Below are positions 34,408 to 46,110 of a DNA stretch of 64,000 nucleotides, in pieces. Below the pieces are notes generated by a model that worked only from the letters and a program-made list of their open reading frames with translations, was not told where the DNA came from and did not search any database. The stretch's first letter is position 1; every line of letters begins with the position of its first letter. Origin of the DNA: Elymus sibiricus (taxonomy: Eukaryota > Streptophyta > Magnoliopsida > Poales > Poaceae); NCBI GenBank assembly GCA_039707655.1, contig CM077676.1:374794114-374858113 (forward strand). The letters run 5' to 3'. The position numbers and the translations under genes are program-made.

Positions 34408-37400
34408 GTACCCTCCCTTGGAGAGCCAGCTTGTCCCCAAGCTGGTGCAGCTGGGTAATGCGTTCGGAGAACTTGGTAGTCCTCCCATGTAGCATCCGTT
34501 GCAGGGAATGTTCTCCACTTCACAAGCACTTGTAGGTGAGCAGCATTGCCTTTCTTGACTAAACGACGCTCGATGATCTCCTCCGGCTGAATTGCTGGGT
34601 CTGACAAGTCCAAAGGTGCTGGTAGCGTAGTGAAAACCAAAGTGTGATCAGGGATATGCTCCTTCAACTGAGAGACGTGGAATACAGGGTGAACCAGGCT
34701 GCCGCGCGGCAACTCAAGTCTATAAGCGGCTTGTCCCACTTTGGCAATGATCTTGAATGGACCAAAGTATTTCATGGCCAATTTGTGACAGGGACGATTG
34801 ACCACTGAAGATTGTGCATATGGCTGCAAGCGCAAGTAAACCATTTCTCCATCGGAGAATTGTCTGTCAGTTCTCTTTCTATCAGCATATTGTTTGTATC
34901 TGCTCTGTGCTCTGGATAACTGTTCCTTCAGAGCTGCAGTGTGTTCTGTATGGGCAGACAGCCAGCTCTGCACTTCAGCATTGTGAGATTGAGTCTGACT
35001 ATAAAGTTGTCCCAAATGTGGCTCATACCCATATAAAGCTTTGTATGGAGTGCATCCTAGAGATGAATGCTAGGTAGTATTGTACCAGAATTCTGCTTGA
35101 GGCAACCAGGAGGCCCACTTGGTTGGTGAAGCATGTACAGCACACCGGAGATACATTTCCAGACATTGGTTAACCCTCTCTGTTTGCCCATCTGTTTGAG
35201 GGTGATAAGCTGTGCTCATTTGCAACTCAGTTCCCCAAACTCTGAACAATTCCCTCCAAAATGCACTGGTGAATATCTTGTCTCTATCAGAAACTATGAA
35301 CAGAGGAATCCCATGCAATCTGACCACAGTGTTGAGAAAAACTTTTGCTACTGAAGCTGCTGTGAAGGGATGTTTCAGAGGCAAGAAGTGGCTGACTTTA
35401 GTGAAACGGTCCACCACCACCAGAATGGCATTGAAACCTTCAGATCTGGGCAACCCTTCAATAAAATCCATGCTAATAGCCTGCCAAGGACCATCAGGAA
35501 TGGGCAATGGCTATAACAAACCAGGCACTTTGCACAGTTCATGTTTTGCTTGCTGACAGATATTGCATTGTTTAACAAAGTTCTCAACATCTTTCTTGAG
35601 ACCAGGCCAACTAAACAGTTGTTTCACTTTGTGGTAAGTAGATAGCATACCAGAGTGGCCCCCTATTGGAGAGGAGTGAAAGGCATGTATGAGTTTGGTT
35701 TGCAAACCAGTATTAGCTCCCACCCAGAGTGTTCCTTCTTGTCTAATGAGCCCTTCTAGTAATTGAAATCCAGGACAAGCTTCAGCATCAATTGCCAGTT
35801 TTGTGAGCATCTCTTGAGCAGCAGGATCCACGGTATAGGAGTTCAAGATCTCCTGGATCCACATAGGTTTGCTGGTAGATACAGCCTGTACTGCAAACAA
35901 ATGTGCAACTCGAGATAGTGCATCTGCAGCTGTATTTTCCACACCTCTCTTATACTGAATTGAGAAATCCAATCCCACTAACTTTGTCATTGCTTTCCTT
36001 TGTAGATCAGATGTTAAATTCTGATCACCCAAGTGGCACAAGCTTTGATGATCTGTTTTAATCACAAATGGAGCTCTGGACAAGTAAGACCTCCACCTAT
36101 CAATGGCCATCATGATAGCTAAAAATTATTTCTCATAGATAGATACTTTCTGACTGTTCACCCCCAGAGCTTTGCTATAATAAGCTATAAGATGTCCTGC
36201 CTGGGTTAGCACTGCCCCAATTCCAGTATTGCAAGCATCTGTCTCTACTGAAAGGTTTTTGTGAAATCTGGTAGGGCCAAAACAGGTGTAGAGGCCATAG
36301 CTTGTTTGAGGAGTTGAAAGGCTGTATCAGCTGTAGTTGACCACTGGAAGGATTGTTTCTTGAGCAGCATGGTTAGTGGTTTTGCTAGCAGACCATAGTA
36401 CTGAACAAATTTTCTATAGTATCCAGTGAGACCCAGAAAACCCCTCAGTTCAGTAACATTTGTGGGAGTTGGCCAATCCACCATAGCAGCAGTTTTGGTA
36501 GGATCAGTGCTGACTCCTTTATTAGAGATTATATGTCCCAGATATTCCATGGACTGCTGTGCAAAAGAGCACTTGCTTTCTTTGACAAACAACTTATGTT
36601 CTTTCACTATGTTGAACACTGACTGCAAGTGTGTGACATGCTCCTCCAAGGTTTCACTGAAAACCAAGATATCATCCATGAAAATCAGCCCATATTTTCT
36701 ATTGGGGCCCTTGAAAACAAAGTTCATGAAGCACTGAAAAGTAGCTGGGGCAGTGGACAATCCAAATGGTACCACTTTGAACTGATACTGGCCATTGTGT
36801 GTTTTAAAAGCTGTTTTGAACTCATCTGCTTCAACCATTCTAATTTGGTGATATCCTGATCTGAGGTCCAGCTTGGAAAACCATTTGGCTCCTCCTAATT
36901 CATCTAGCAACTCATCAATCACAGGAAGTGGAAATTTGTTCTTGATAGTGACAGCATTCAATCTTCTGTAATCTACACAAAATCTCCAAGTGCCATCCTT
37001 CTTTTTGACCAACAACACAGGAGATGCAAAAGGACTTAAACTAGGGGTGATGAGACCTGCCTGTAACATTTCAACCACTTGTCTTTCAATCTCATCCTTT
37101 TGCTGAGGTGAGTACCTGTATGGTCTGCAATTGACAGGAACTGCCCCAGGCACCAAGTGGATTTCATGGTCAAATTCTCTGTGTGGAGGAAGTGTTTTGG
37201 GATCAGTGAATGCAGTTTTATTTGCTTGCAGCACTTGTTGTACCTCTTCAGGTATTTCAGACTGTGGGCTAACTACAATGTGATGGAGCATAGCAGTTGC
37301 CCAGATATCATTGCCTTTCTCCCATTTCCTCACTTGCTCAATAGAAACTTCCTTGATAGGCTCTGCTTTAGCCGGGAGTACTCCTTGCAACTTCACTGTC

Positions 37401-39037
37401 TGCTGTTGATACTCAAACTAAATCCACTTCTCTGCCCAGTGGCACTGCATCACTCCCCACTGTTCAAGCCAGTCCATTCCTAATATGATGTCATATCCTC
37501 CCAAAGGAAAAACCTGCATAGCACTGGAGAAACTATGCCCCTGAATCCACCAAGTTAAACTAGGCACAAACTTGTTATATTCCACCATACTTCCATTTGC
37601 CACCTTCACTTGCATGGGTGTTTGCAGTTTCTCAGCAGGTACTGAAATCCTGTCCAACGGAGCTTGATCAACAAAGGTATGAGTACTGCCAGAGTCTAAT
37701 AAGATCAACACCACCTGATTTCCTATAAGAGCTCTGAGCTGTATAGTTTTGGGGTGAGAAGCTCCAGACAAAGCTGTGGCAGAAATTGTAGCACATTCCC
37801 CTTGATAGTTATCAACTAGTGCATATAACACCGCATCTGAGATTAGGTCATGAGGGTCCACCAGCTCTGCTGCTTTCAGTTGAGCTGTAGGTGCTGCTGG
37901 CTGTTTACAAGCATGTCCAGGTACATATTTTTCTCCACACCCATAACAGAGCCCATTGGCGCGTCTGTACTCTTTCAGCTGCTTGACCTTCCATAGCTCT
38001 CCAGGAACAAAATTTTGCCTACTGTTTGTCCTGTGGGTTGTGTTTTTCTGATAAGTGGGCTTGAAAATTTTCTGCTGTTGCACCAGTCCTTCCTGAACTG
38101 CAGCATACATTGCAGCCAATTGAACAGTTGTTGGGAGTTGCATTTCCACAGCTGATCTCAGTTCTTCTTTCAGGCCCATAGTAAATCTAGTTACCAGGAA
38201 GGTATTGCTGATAGTGGGTTCATACAGTCTAATGTTGTAGACTAGTTGTTGGAACTGCTATTTGTACTCTTCCACTATTCCCTCTTGCTTGAGCAACATC
38301 AGTTCCTTCATCCGTTCCCGGTGAATGTTGACATCGAATTCCTGCAATATAGCCACACAGAATTGCTCCCAGGTATGCAGAGCACTCTGCTGTTTAAAGG
38401 CCTGGTACCAGTTTGCTGCACTGTCAGTGAGGTAGAGAGATGCTGAAGTAACTCTGAAGTTGTCAGGAATGTGGTACAAACGAAAAAATGCCTCACACTT
38501 GTCGATCCATACCCTGACATCTCGGCCATCAAAACGGGGAAAATCCATTTTGGGCATCCAGGGCCTCCTGTTCTGCTGTTCATCAGACCCTCGCGGAACT
38601 GGTAGATCGACATGCGGCAGGGGAATTGGTACTTGAGCAAAACGCAGAGGTGCCCGACCTGGCAGCCCGGGCATGGCGCCCATGCTGCCATCTGATACTT
38701 CTGACGTTGTTGGTGAACTCTCGCCCGATCCGGCATGCGCTGACTGTTTCCGCAACTGCGCAGCGTGCGCCTGCTCCTGCTGAACCTTGCCGAGGGTGTC
38801 GCAGGACAAATTGACCTTGACTTGGACCTGATCGAGCCTGGTGGACTGCTCGGTCAGCTTGGCATCGAGGGCCTCCAACTGAGCGCAGATCCCGTCGACG
38901 ACGACGAGCTTGCTCTGCGCGGCGCACAACTCGGCGAACTCCTGCAGCATGTGCTCCTGAAACGCTTCCATCTCATCGGCAAGGTAGCGCGTTTGTGGAT
39001 TGGGCTTGAATGTCGTCGTTGTCGTCGATTTCCCCAA
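34408..39037 (-). pseudogene. gag-pol polyprotein of the Reina-like element, several stops and one frameshift
   Basis: Order from 39037 downward: gag (to about 38000); CCHC knuckle (CYGCGEKYVPGHAC); aspartic protease (LLDSGSTHTFVD and ILGMDWLEQWG); reverse transcriptase (FPLPVIDELLDELGG, KLDLRSGYHQI, LIFMDDILVFS); RNase H, interrupted; integrase zinc region (CNICQQAKHEL) and core (SMDFIEGLP, IVSDRDKIFTS, TDGQTERVNQ); and a C-terminal chromodomain (LVKWRTFPATDATWED). In-frame stops occur at about 38258, 37418, 36122, 35511 and 35070, and a one-base loss falls near 36245. The element is autonomous in design but inactive as read. Confidence 0.8.
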
Positions 39038-39184
39038 ATCAACCCACCTCAGGTCAGGAATTATGTAGATCGAACCCTAAGGTGATCCACGACCGTCGCC
39101 TCGGATTTGCTGGGTACGAATCGGGAAAGAAAATTGGGCGCATGAACGGAACGCACGGCGGAGTGAAGGCTCTGAATACCAGAT

Positions 39185-39548
39185 TGTCATGCCCTAGGGG
39201 CGGCTGGGTTCACTGACGATTGGAGGTAGGCTTGGGGACGGCGAATCGGGATCGGAGGTGGAGGAGAAGGGGATCAGAAGGTAGAAGACGAAAGTTGAGA
39301 GGATAAGAGAGAAAAGGAGGGGTTCAGAATTCTTTCATTCATTCGATGCCTTGCTACAGTAGTCGACCGGTGCTTATATACGCACGGTTCGTTTACATTC
39401 GGGACTGGCCCATGGCCCACGCTCACACCACGACACTTACAGCCCAACACCCAGTATGAATCACCCGCCCACTTCTTCTGCCTTTTTCTCATTCACATTA
39501 TGCCTTCTCTTCTGCTTGATGACTCCTGTCAGGGCGCTAGTACTGCCA
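39185..39548 (-). repeat. 5' LTR of the Reina-like element
   Basis: About 364 bp. The minus-strand start is TGGCAGTACTAGC and the end is GGGCATGACA, followed directly by the primer-binding site. Confidence 0.85.
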
Positions 39549-39892
39549 CACCCGGGGTGCGCCCTGCTCGCTCCTCACACACACAGAGCATCCACGCACC
39601 CTCTGCACACACACGCCGTGCCCGCCCAGCTCTTGCCGCCGCTGCATCACCATGCCGTGCTGCACCCGAGACGTGCACGAGCTCGTGCTCGAGCCTATGC
39701 ACACACGCAAATCCTTCAGTGCCCTCTCGCAGAGATTCCGTACGCCCGTCGAACCTCTATTGCTGCTGACTCCGCCGTGCTTGCTCGCTGCTGTTGCCGG
39801 CAAGAATCACCGTGCAGCCATGGCTCAAGCTCGACCATTTTGTTGGTCATTCAAATCATGTCCAACACCCATTCTTTCAGAAACTGCTAGCT

Positions 39893-39965
39893 AACCCAGC
39901 TGGTTAGCCCAGCGATTTGTACACAAGGGATCTGGGGTTCAAATCCCAGGCATCCCCCTTTTTCT
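39893..39965 (+). other. tRNA-like sequence 1 inside the long solo LTR
   Basis: An A-box-like AGCTGGTTAGCCCAGCG is followed by a T arm whose stem pairs perfectly (CTGGG / CCCAG around GTTCAAAT), the B box. A T run follows within a few bases, as in Pol III terminators. The acceptor stem does not close, so it is a tRNA-derived relic rather than a tRNA gene. The anticodon-like part resembles tRNA-Thr only weakly. Confidence 0.5.
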
Positions 39966-40091
39966 TTGTTTTGTTTTTGAATGTTGTTCTTTTCCACTGC
40001 TCCCTCGCACCTCACCCTTGCTGCTTCAGCAGATCCCAGCCGCACAAGAGCGCCGTTCATCTAGAACCGAGCCCCCATTTGCATCACAAAC

Positions 40092-40172
40092 AGCCAATCA
40101 GCACAGTGGCTAGAGCAACTCCATCCGATCCAGGAGAGGTCCTGGGTTCGAGTCCCAGGCGCCCCCAATTTT
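40092..40172 (+). other. tRNA-like sequence 2 inside the long solo LTR
   Basis: A-box-like AGTGGCTAGAGCA, then a T arm CTGGGTTCGAGTCCCAG with a perfect stem, then a T-rich stretch. As with the first copy 200 bp upstream, no acceptor stem closes. A and B boxes with T runs suggest a tRNA-derived Pol III promoter. Confidence 0.5.
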
Positions 40173-42705
40173 TGTCCTGTTTCCTCTTTTTTTTTTGCAC
40201 ACACACAGCCTCCTTGGGACAAATCTGCCACTGGGCTCACCCAGTACGCTGCGTTTAGCCCACCCCTTGTCCGATGCTGTTTTTCTTTTCTGTTGCATGC
40301 ATAACTGCACATTTTTTTACAGATTAATATAGCATCTTGTAAATTTTATATTAAAATAACCGTGCATCACATGTAAAAATTTATATATGTAAAATGCTTA
40401 GAATTTCATTTAGTTTTACAATATGCAACTTTCATCCATGTTAAAAATGTCTAAAATTGCTCTTTGCATTAATTTGTATAAATGACATGTTAAAATGGTA
40501 TATTTCATAATTAAATAACCGTAGCTCCGAATTAAATGAACTATATATGTAAATTGCTTAGAAAAATGTGTAGATTATCATGGTGCACTTACTTTTGCTG
40601 CTTAACAACTTTAAAATATAATTTAGGGCAGAACAGTACCAAATTCGAAAATTGCATATGGGGATTTTCCGGAATTGTTATGTGTTGTTTCCGGCCTCAT
40701 TTAAATTGCCTAGATAGGGAGATTAATTATGCTTCACCTCTTCGCATGTTAACCAACATTTAATGTTGATTAGTAGCTAAACGGGAGTGAACTAAATAAT
40801 TGTTGTGGAGTTTCGTCTTGAGCTTCACTTAATATGTAGTATTGTTTGTTGCACTCTTGCCAAAACATGCCTCTTTAAATTTGACATGCATCATACTTGG
40901 TTGTGCATCATGCCATGATTATGCTTGTGTGTTTACCATGTTGTTTGCTTCTTTCCGGTTGTGCTTCTTCTCGATAGTTCCGGTAACGTTTAGGAGTGAG
41001 GATTCGTTCGACTACGCGTGTTCGTCTTCTTCATGGATTCGGTCTTCTTCCTAGCAGGATTCCAGGCAAGATGATCATTACCTTGGATATCACTACTATC
41101 TTTGCTTGCTAGTTGTCTCGATGCTATCGCTATGTCTCACTACCTACCACTTGTTTGTCAGCCTCCCAAATTGCCATGATACAGCCTCTAACCTTCCACC
41201 TACCCAGCAAAACGTTGTTTGGCTATGTTACCGCTTTGCTCAGCCCCTCTTATAGCGTTGCTAGTTGCAGGTGCAGTTGCAGGTTATTCCATGTTGGGAC
41301 ATGGATATCATGGGATATCACAATATCTCTTATTTAATTAATGCATCTATATACTTGGTTGTGTGTGGAAGGCTCGGCCTTTTACCTGGTGTTTTGTTCC
41401 ACTCATGCCGCCCTAGTTTCCGTAATACCGGTGTTATGTTCCTTGATGAGCGCTTCTAACACATGTGGGGCATATGGGAACCCCCTTGATCATTCGTTTT
41501 AGGATAAACTTCTCCAGCAAGGCCCAACATTGGTTTTACCATTTGCCTAATAACAACTAAAACTTGCATAGGGACTTTCCGGACCCCGAGGATAATTAAT
41601 CAACAACCCCGGGCCAGCGCTCCACATGAGTGTTGGTCCGAAACGGGCAGACTGCGGGGCCACCATGAGGAAACTCAAGGTTATGGTTTTACTCATAGGC
41701 TGACCTATCCGGCCGTGTCCTGAGAACGAGATACGCGGCTCCTATCGGGATCGTCGACACGTCGGGAGGTCTTGCTGGTTTAGTTTTACCTTTTACGAGT
41801 GGCTTGTCCACCGGGATTCCTTATCCTAAGCATCATGTTATCATGGTGTGAGGATGTTCTATCGGATGTGTGTGGTAATTTATAATGGACTACTTGGAGC
41901 ACCCCTGCAGGGTTAAATCTTTTTGAGAGCCGTGCCCGCGGTTATGTGGCGACTTGGAAATTTATAACCTCCGGTTGTAGAGAACTTGACACTAAATCTA
42001 ATTAAAAAAAAACACCAACCGTGTGCGTAACCGTGATCGTCTCTTCTGGTGAGGTTTGAACCAAGAAGTGAACACGGTGGGGTTATGTTTGACACGTAAG
42101 TAGGTGTTTAGGATCACTTCTTGATCATTACTAGTTTGCGACCATTATGTGTAGTTTACTCTTCTTATTCTTGTACTCGTAAGTTAGCCACCATACAATG
42201 CTTAGTGCTTGTTGCAACCTCACCACTTAACCATTCCATACCCATTAAGCTTTGCGAGTCTTGATACCCATGGTAATGGGATTGCTGAGTCCTCGTGGCT
42301 CACAGATTACTACAACAACAGTTGCAGGTACAGGTAACGTGATGCTTTGACGTGAGAGCGATGCATGTTTGCTTTTGGAGTTCTTCTGCTTCTTCTTCGT
42401 CGATCATAGGATGGGTTCCCGGTTGGCAGCCTGGGACTAGCAGGGTGGATGTCGTTCTTCTTTTTCGTTTGATTTCATCCGTAGTCGGATCCTGCTCTTC
42501 TGTATGACGATTGCTATGTATTGATGTATCGTTGTATTCATGTTGTTGCTTGTGGCGAGTGTAAGCCTTTATCTGGTATTCTCATCTATTCAGTACATGG
42601 TATGTTGTAATGATATCCACCTTGCAAAGCGTCTTCGATATGCGCTTCTATCCTTAGTGGAGCTTTCGAGTTCTTTGAGGATAGGACCGCATATTGGGCG
42701 TGACA

Positions 42706-43195
42706 CAACGTGTGCCTGAAAACTAAAATTTCACATCACCTCCAATAAACATAATAACTCAAAAAAATTGTTGCCGTAAGCCCTGACATCGTAGAACATC
42801 CTCGTGAACTTGGGTCTGAATATGCAGCCGCAGACTCATGTGAATGATCCTTGTTTCAAAACGAACAAAGGGTCTCAGAATATGCTACCGTGGTGATAGA
42901 GGCACAGACATGCCTCTACCTCTCATGGAACCGTGCATCTGCTACATTCACGACCGTGCCTCTCGGAGCAACGTGTGCCTAAAAACAAAAATTTCACATC
43001 GACAGGGACATGCCTCTGCCTCTCATGGAACCGTGCCACCTCTACCTTCACAGCCGTGCCTCTCGTAGCAACATTTGCCTGAAAACTAAAATTTCACATC
43101 ACCTGCAATAAACTTCAATACTCAAGAAAGTTGCTGCCATGAGCCCTGACGTCATATAACATCTTCGTGAACTTCGGTCTGAAAGGCAAAGTAGA
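42706..43195 (-). repeat. ~100-bp palindrome-rich array, block R7 (continuation of R6)
   Basis: Resumes the array after the LTR. Units with CTACCTCTCATGG at 42916 and CTGCCTCTCATGG at 43016 are exactly 100 bp apart. The first ~200 bp (through GGGTCTGAATATGCAGCCGC and GATCCTTGTTTCAAAACGAA) repeat 32290-32480, a longer tandem copy. Confidence 0.8.
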
Positions 43196-43560
43196 AACGC
43201 AACCGTCGACTCATGTGTGTGATCCTTGTTTCAAAATGAACAAAAGGTCATAGAAGAACTGAGGCACCTAGCCAACTATATACTCTATGGATCAGACAGA
43301 CGTGCAACGAACAGTCGAAGCACCTCCCCCACTTTCCTCGAGCTCGATCTGCACGAACAAAGGAAACAACTCACCCACGATCTTACTATCAGAGGGGAGG
43401 CCACAGCCGCAAACCTCCAGATCAATCAATTTTCTCATCTCCTTTCTCTTTTTTTTCTCCTTTCTCCAAGAATGATACACTGAAATTGTAGTCGCATAAA
43501 GAAGAAGAATACACTATAAGAGAAGCAAACAGATAGAGGAACCTGAACCATCTGAAACAT
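43196..43560. other. spacer within the array domain
   Basis: Contains a TTTTTTCTCC-rich stretch near 43440-43470. Short open frames have no domain I recognise. Confidence 0.35.
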
Positions 43561-43835
43561 AGAAGCACACGCATGCTTCTTCTCCACACTGATACGTGCC
43601 TCTCGTGTATTCGCGGCTGCGCCTTTGAGAATGAACGAAAGAAGAAAACACTTAAAACTCGAATAGCAAATCCGTGCATCTGATTCATCTGTAATATTGC
43701 CTATCGTAGGTTCATGGCAGTGCCTCTCTTTGTGAATGCGTGAATGACAACAATCGAAACCCAGATGCACGACAATGCCTTTTCCCAACAAACAAGCAGT
43801 GCCTCTCCTAAATGTACATACATGCCTCGCTCACA
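43561..43835 (-). repeat. ~100-bp degenerate palindrome-rich array, block R8
   Basis: Contains GAAACATAGAAGCACACGCA, GATACGTGCCTCTCGTGTAT, GGTTCATGGCAGTGCCTCTC and CATACATGCCTCGC in the '-' order. More degenerate than R7. Confidence 0.5.
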
Positions 43836-44123
43836 TCCATGCTTAAGCTTTGCATGGATAGTTTGCTTTTAAGCCTTTTTCCATGGATAGTTAAAAGCAC
43901 AATCTTATATGACCAAACATAAAAAATTATATTCTTATAGCATACAAACAAGACAACAGAAAACTCTAAAAATAAAAGCAAATTTCCAAACTAGCACTCC
44001 GTTCGACTAAACAAAAACATTGACATTTACTATTCATCATAGAAAAGTGATAGTTGTCTTCCAAGCTGTTAACATTTAACCACCAGGTATCTCTCTTCGC
44101 AGCCCTTGCAGATGGTGTCCTGC

Positions 44124-44906
44124 TCAGAAACGTCCTCGACGTCTGCGGTCAGGAAGAGAACGACAATGCATGATGTCCCTCATCGACAGATACCGGCGAT
44201 AAAGCTCATAGCTCACATACCCGTCCTAAAATGAAAAGCGCAAGATAATGAAAATTTAGAAAAACGACAAGCACGCTGTTATTGCAATAAAACAAGCAAA
44301 GTCAAGACAGATATTAACAAAAATGAAATTTTCACTTACAATTGCGGCATATTTCACATGATCAAAGGAAAGTGGCTTCCAATCCCAGTAGTCATGCGCT
44401 CCTAGTGGCAAAGCTGACTTCATCTTCGAGTAGGATTGGTGTATGATGGCTCCCGCTAGGTCTGCCGTGGAGTCCCTTTTGTCGCCGCCTTTGATCATGA
44501 ACTTCTCTTGAATGTCGATGTGGCACTCTCTCGGAATTTTAATGGAATCTTCTAAAAGAACCTCTTTGTCGTTCCTCACATCTACACTAGCGAAAGTTAT
44601 ACCTCTGTTCTCAAGGAAATCCTTCAGGGCAGGGCACTCCGTCCTGGCCTTGCAGAAATGATAGACCAGAACATGCTTCCGCATCACAAGTTGCATGACG
44701 GCGACTTTTCTATACCCATAATAATTCGGTCGTGTGTACTCCAGGTCCAGACCAACAAACTTGTACCTGTCCTTCCGCAACCACTTCTCATACTTGGCAA
44801 TGATCTCCTCCACCTTGTAGGGCTCATTGGTGTGCCACACGTCAAGCTTGGTGTTCCCGTCGGCCGATATCTCGAGATGCTCAGTAGTGTTCCTCCCGTC
44901 ATCCAT
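44124..44906 (-). CDS. Werner-type 3'-5' exonuclease-like protein, copy 2
   Basis: Exons 44906-44340 (567 nt) and 44225-44124 (102 nt), exactly the lengths of copy 1, giving 222 residues. FVGLDLEYT (Asp, Glu), SVDVRNDKEVLLEDS and YAAI|DGYVSYELYRRYL carry the DEDDy signature, with Tyr and Asp split by the intron as in copy 1. No stop or frameshift. The two copies differ at many residues (for instance NTKLDVWHT versus NTNLDVWYT), yet all motif residues are kept. This suggests selection after duplication, an inference that needs a Ka/Ks count. No other domain is present. Confidence 0.75.
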
Positions 44907-45039
44907 GGCAGCAAGGAGGAGGGCGACAATTGAGACTGGCTATGGTTTTGTGGCAAGGCTGGGACGTGGCGAGGCCGATGGGAACTGCCTGCGGTTGTGT
45001 GGCGAGAATGAGACATGGTGACCTGTATGAATCGACGAC

Positions 45040-45046
45040 TATTTAA
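45040..45046 (-). promoter_or_regulatory. TATA-like box upstream of exonuclease-like gene 2
   Basis: TTAAATA on the minus strand, about 135 bp from the ATG, matching the copy in front of gene 1. Confidence 0.4.
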
Positions 45047-45410
45047 CCAGGGAGAAAGACGACTCAGTTACCATGCCCATTAATGTGAATTGGGAACCCT
45101 GAACAGACGGTTCTGCTTCTGCAGGTTGCGGAACCGTGCATCTACTAGAGTCACACCTGCGTAAAATGATGATCGCGTGCAGAAATCGAGGAGGCTCTAA
45201 CTTAATTCTAGCACGGTAACTGACACACTGAATAGTCACATCGAACAGCCGTCCGATCGGTCATCAGATCGCCTTTTGATCAATGACAAGCGAGAGAAGA
45301 ATGCGAGGAAGCAAAGAACGACCCTATCATCCATCTTAGAACCGACGGCGAATACATATACTAGAGCAGCGCTCACAGAGAGGAACCTCAAGCATCTGAA
45401 ATGAAGCCGT

Positions 45411-46110
45411 GCATCTGGTCCACAATGATACGTCCGTCTCGTATCTTCACGGCGGTGAATCTATCAGTAAACGAATGAATGGATACAATTGAAGCTATCA
45501 GCGCCTCTACGGGCGTGAAGCCTACAGACGCACGGTTATGTAGACACAAAAAGCACGAGTGTGAATTTGACTTATCAATAACCGTGCCTCTCTTATCTTC
45601 ACGCACGTGCCTCTACGGGTGTGCATGCCATCAAAAACATTTGTAACGCAAAGGCATGCCCATGCCCCTGATTTAGGTACAAACATGGACTCTACTCTAA
45701 TAGCTCCACGGCTATTCCAAGGAACATTTGAAAAATAGAAACACAACCATGGCTCTTTGGGTGAACATTTGACTGCAAACATTGCAAACGAAGAGCCACA
45801 ACTGTGATGCTGCTGGATACACAACCGTGACTCGGCAGTTCTTGAAAAGTTTTTGCAGCTGAGACTCTTTCGAGGTTTTGCACTTCAAACAAAGGAAGAG
45901 TATATCACTGAATTTGCCTCTCCTAACGAAACAATCATGTCTCTCCTGACGTCATGACCGTGCACCTCCTATCGTCAGGAACGTGTCTCTCATAAAGTCA
46001 CATCCGTGCCTCTCTGATTGACTTTGAGTTTAAAGACCATTCGATTACATTGACATGACCATGCATTTTCGGCTAGTAGAAACGTGCCTCATATAGCTCT
46101 GTGAGGCACG
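45411..46110 (-). repeat. ~100-bp degenerate palindrome-rich array, block R9
   Basis: Phrases include ATCAATAACCGTGCCTCTCT, CTTCACGCACGTGCCTCTAC and AAACATTTGTAACGCAAAGG, followed by CATGCCCATGCCCC and ATGACCGTGCACCTCC. Orientation '-'. It ends about 0.9 kb before the first coding exon of B3 gene A. Confidence 0.65.

Larger units (their letters stand above)
34042..39553 (-). mobile_element. Ty3/gypsy chromovirus, Reina-like, full length, nested
   Basis: LTRs lie at 34047-34407 and 39185-39548, with target duplication CACCC at 34042-34046 and 39549-39553. About 5.5 kb in all. The order gag, protease, reverse transcriptase, RNase H, integrase and chromodomain (on -) defines a chromovirus. The short (~360 bp) LTRs and total size point to the Reina clade, which is an inference. 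A primer-binding site resembling initiator-Met (TGGTATTCAGAGCC, one extra T) abuts the 5' LTR at about 39169-39182. A purine-rich tract (CCAAGGGAGGGTAC) is next to the 3' LTR at 34408-34421. The two LTRs differ at about 15 sites plus one small indel by eye. Confidence 0.85.
32753..42710 (+). mobile_element. long solo LTR (TGTAACAGCCC...GGGCGTGACA) carrying a nested chromovirus
   Basis: The ends TGTAACAGCCCGAGACCGAC at 32758 and ATTGGGCGTGACA ending at 42705 have TG..CA termini. Flanks CAACA (32753-32757) and CAACG (42706-42710) are an imperfect 5-bp target duplication. On both sides the 100-bp array resumes with the same phrase (GTGTGCCTGAAAACTAAAAT). Without the nested element (34047-39548 plus 5 bp) the LTR is about 4.4 kb. 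I saw no gag-pol of its own, hence solo LTR. It includes a GA microsatellite, GC-rich text at 33390-34040 and two tRNA-like sequences. Confidence 0.7.
44100..45410. repeat. duplicated segment carrying exonuclease-like gene 2
   Basis: Same-orientation copy of 30640-31940, with gene, TATA-like motif (45040-45046) and upstream text all retained. Confidence 0.75.

Noticed and set aside
38583..39216. Overlapping frames around the gag of the Reina-like element
   Set aside because: Alternative frames of gag and its leader; only the 39037-start frame continues into the polyprotein.
39893..40172. True tRNA genes
   Set aside because: Only A- and B-box regions and the T-arm match. Acceptor stems do not pair.
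42706..43195. A separate transposon bounded by GTGTGCCTGAAAACTAAAAT repeats
   Set aside because: The repeated phrase is part of the 100-bp array and its longer tandem copy, not a terminal repeat.
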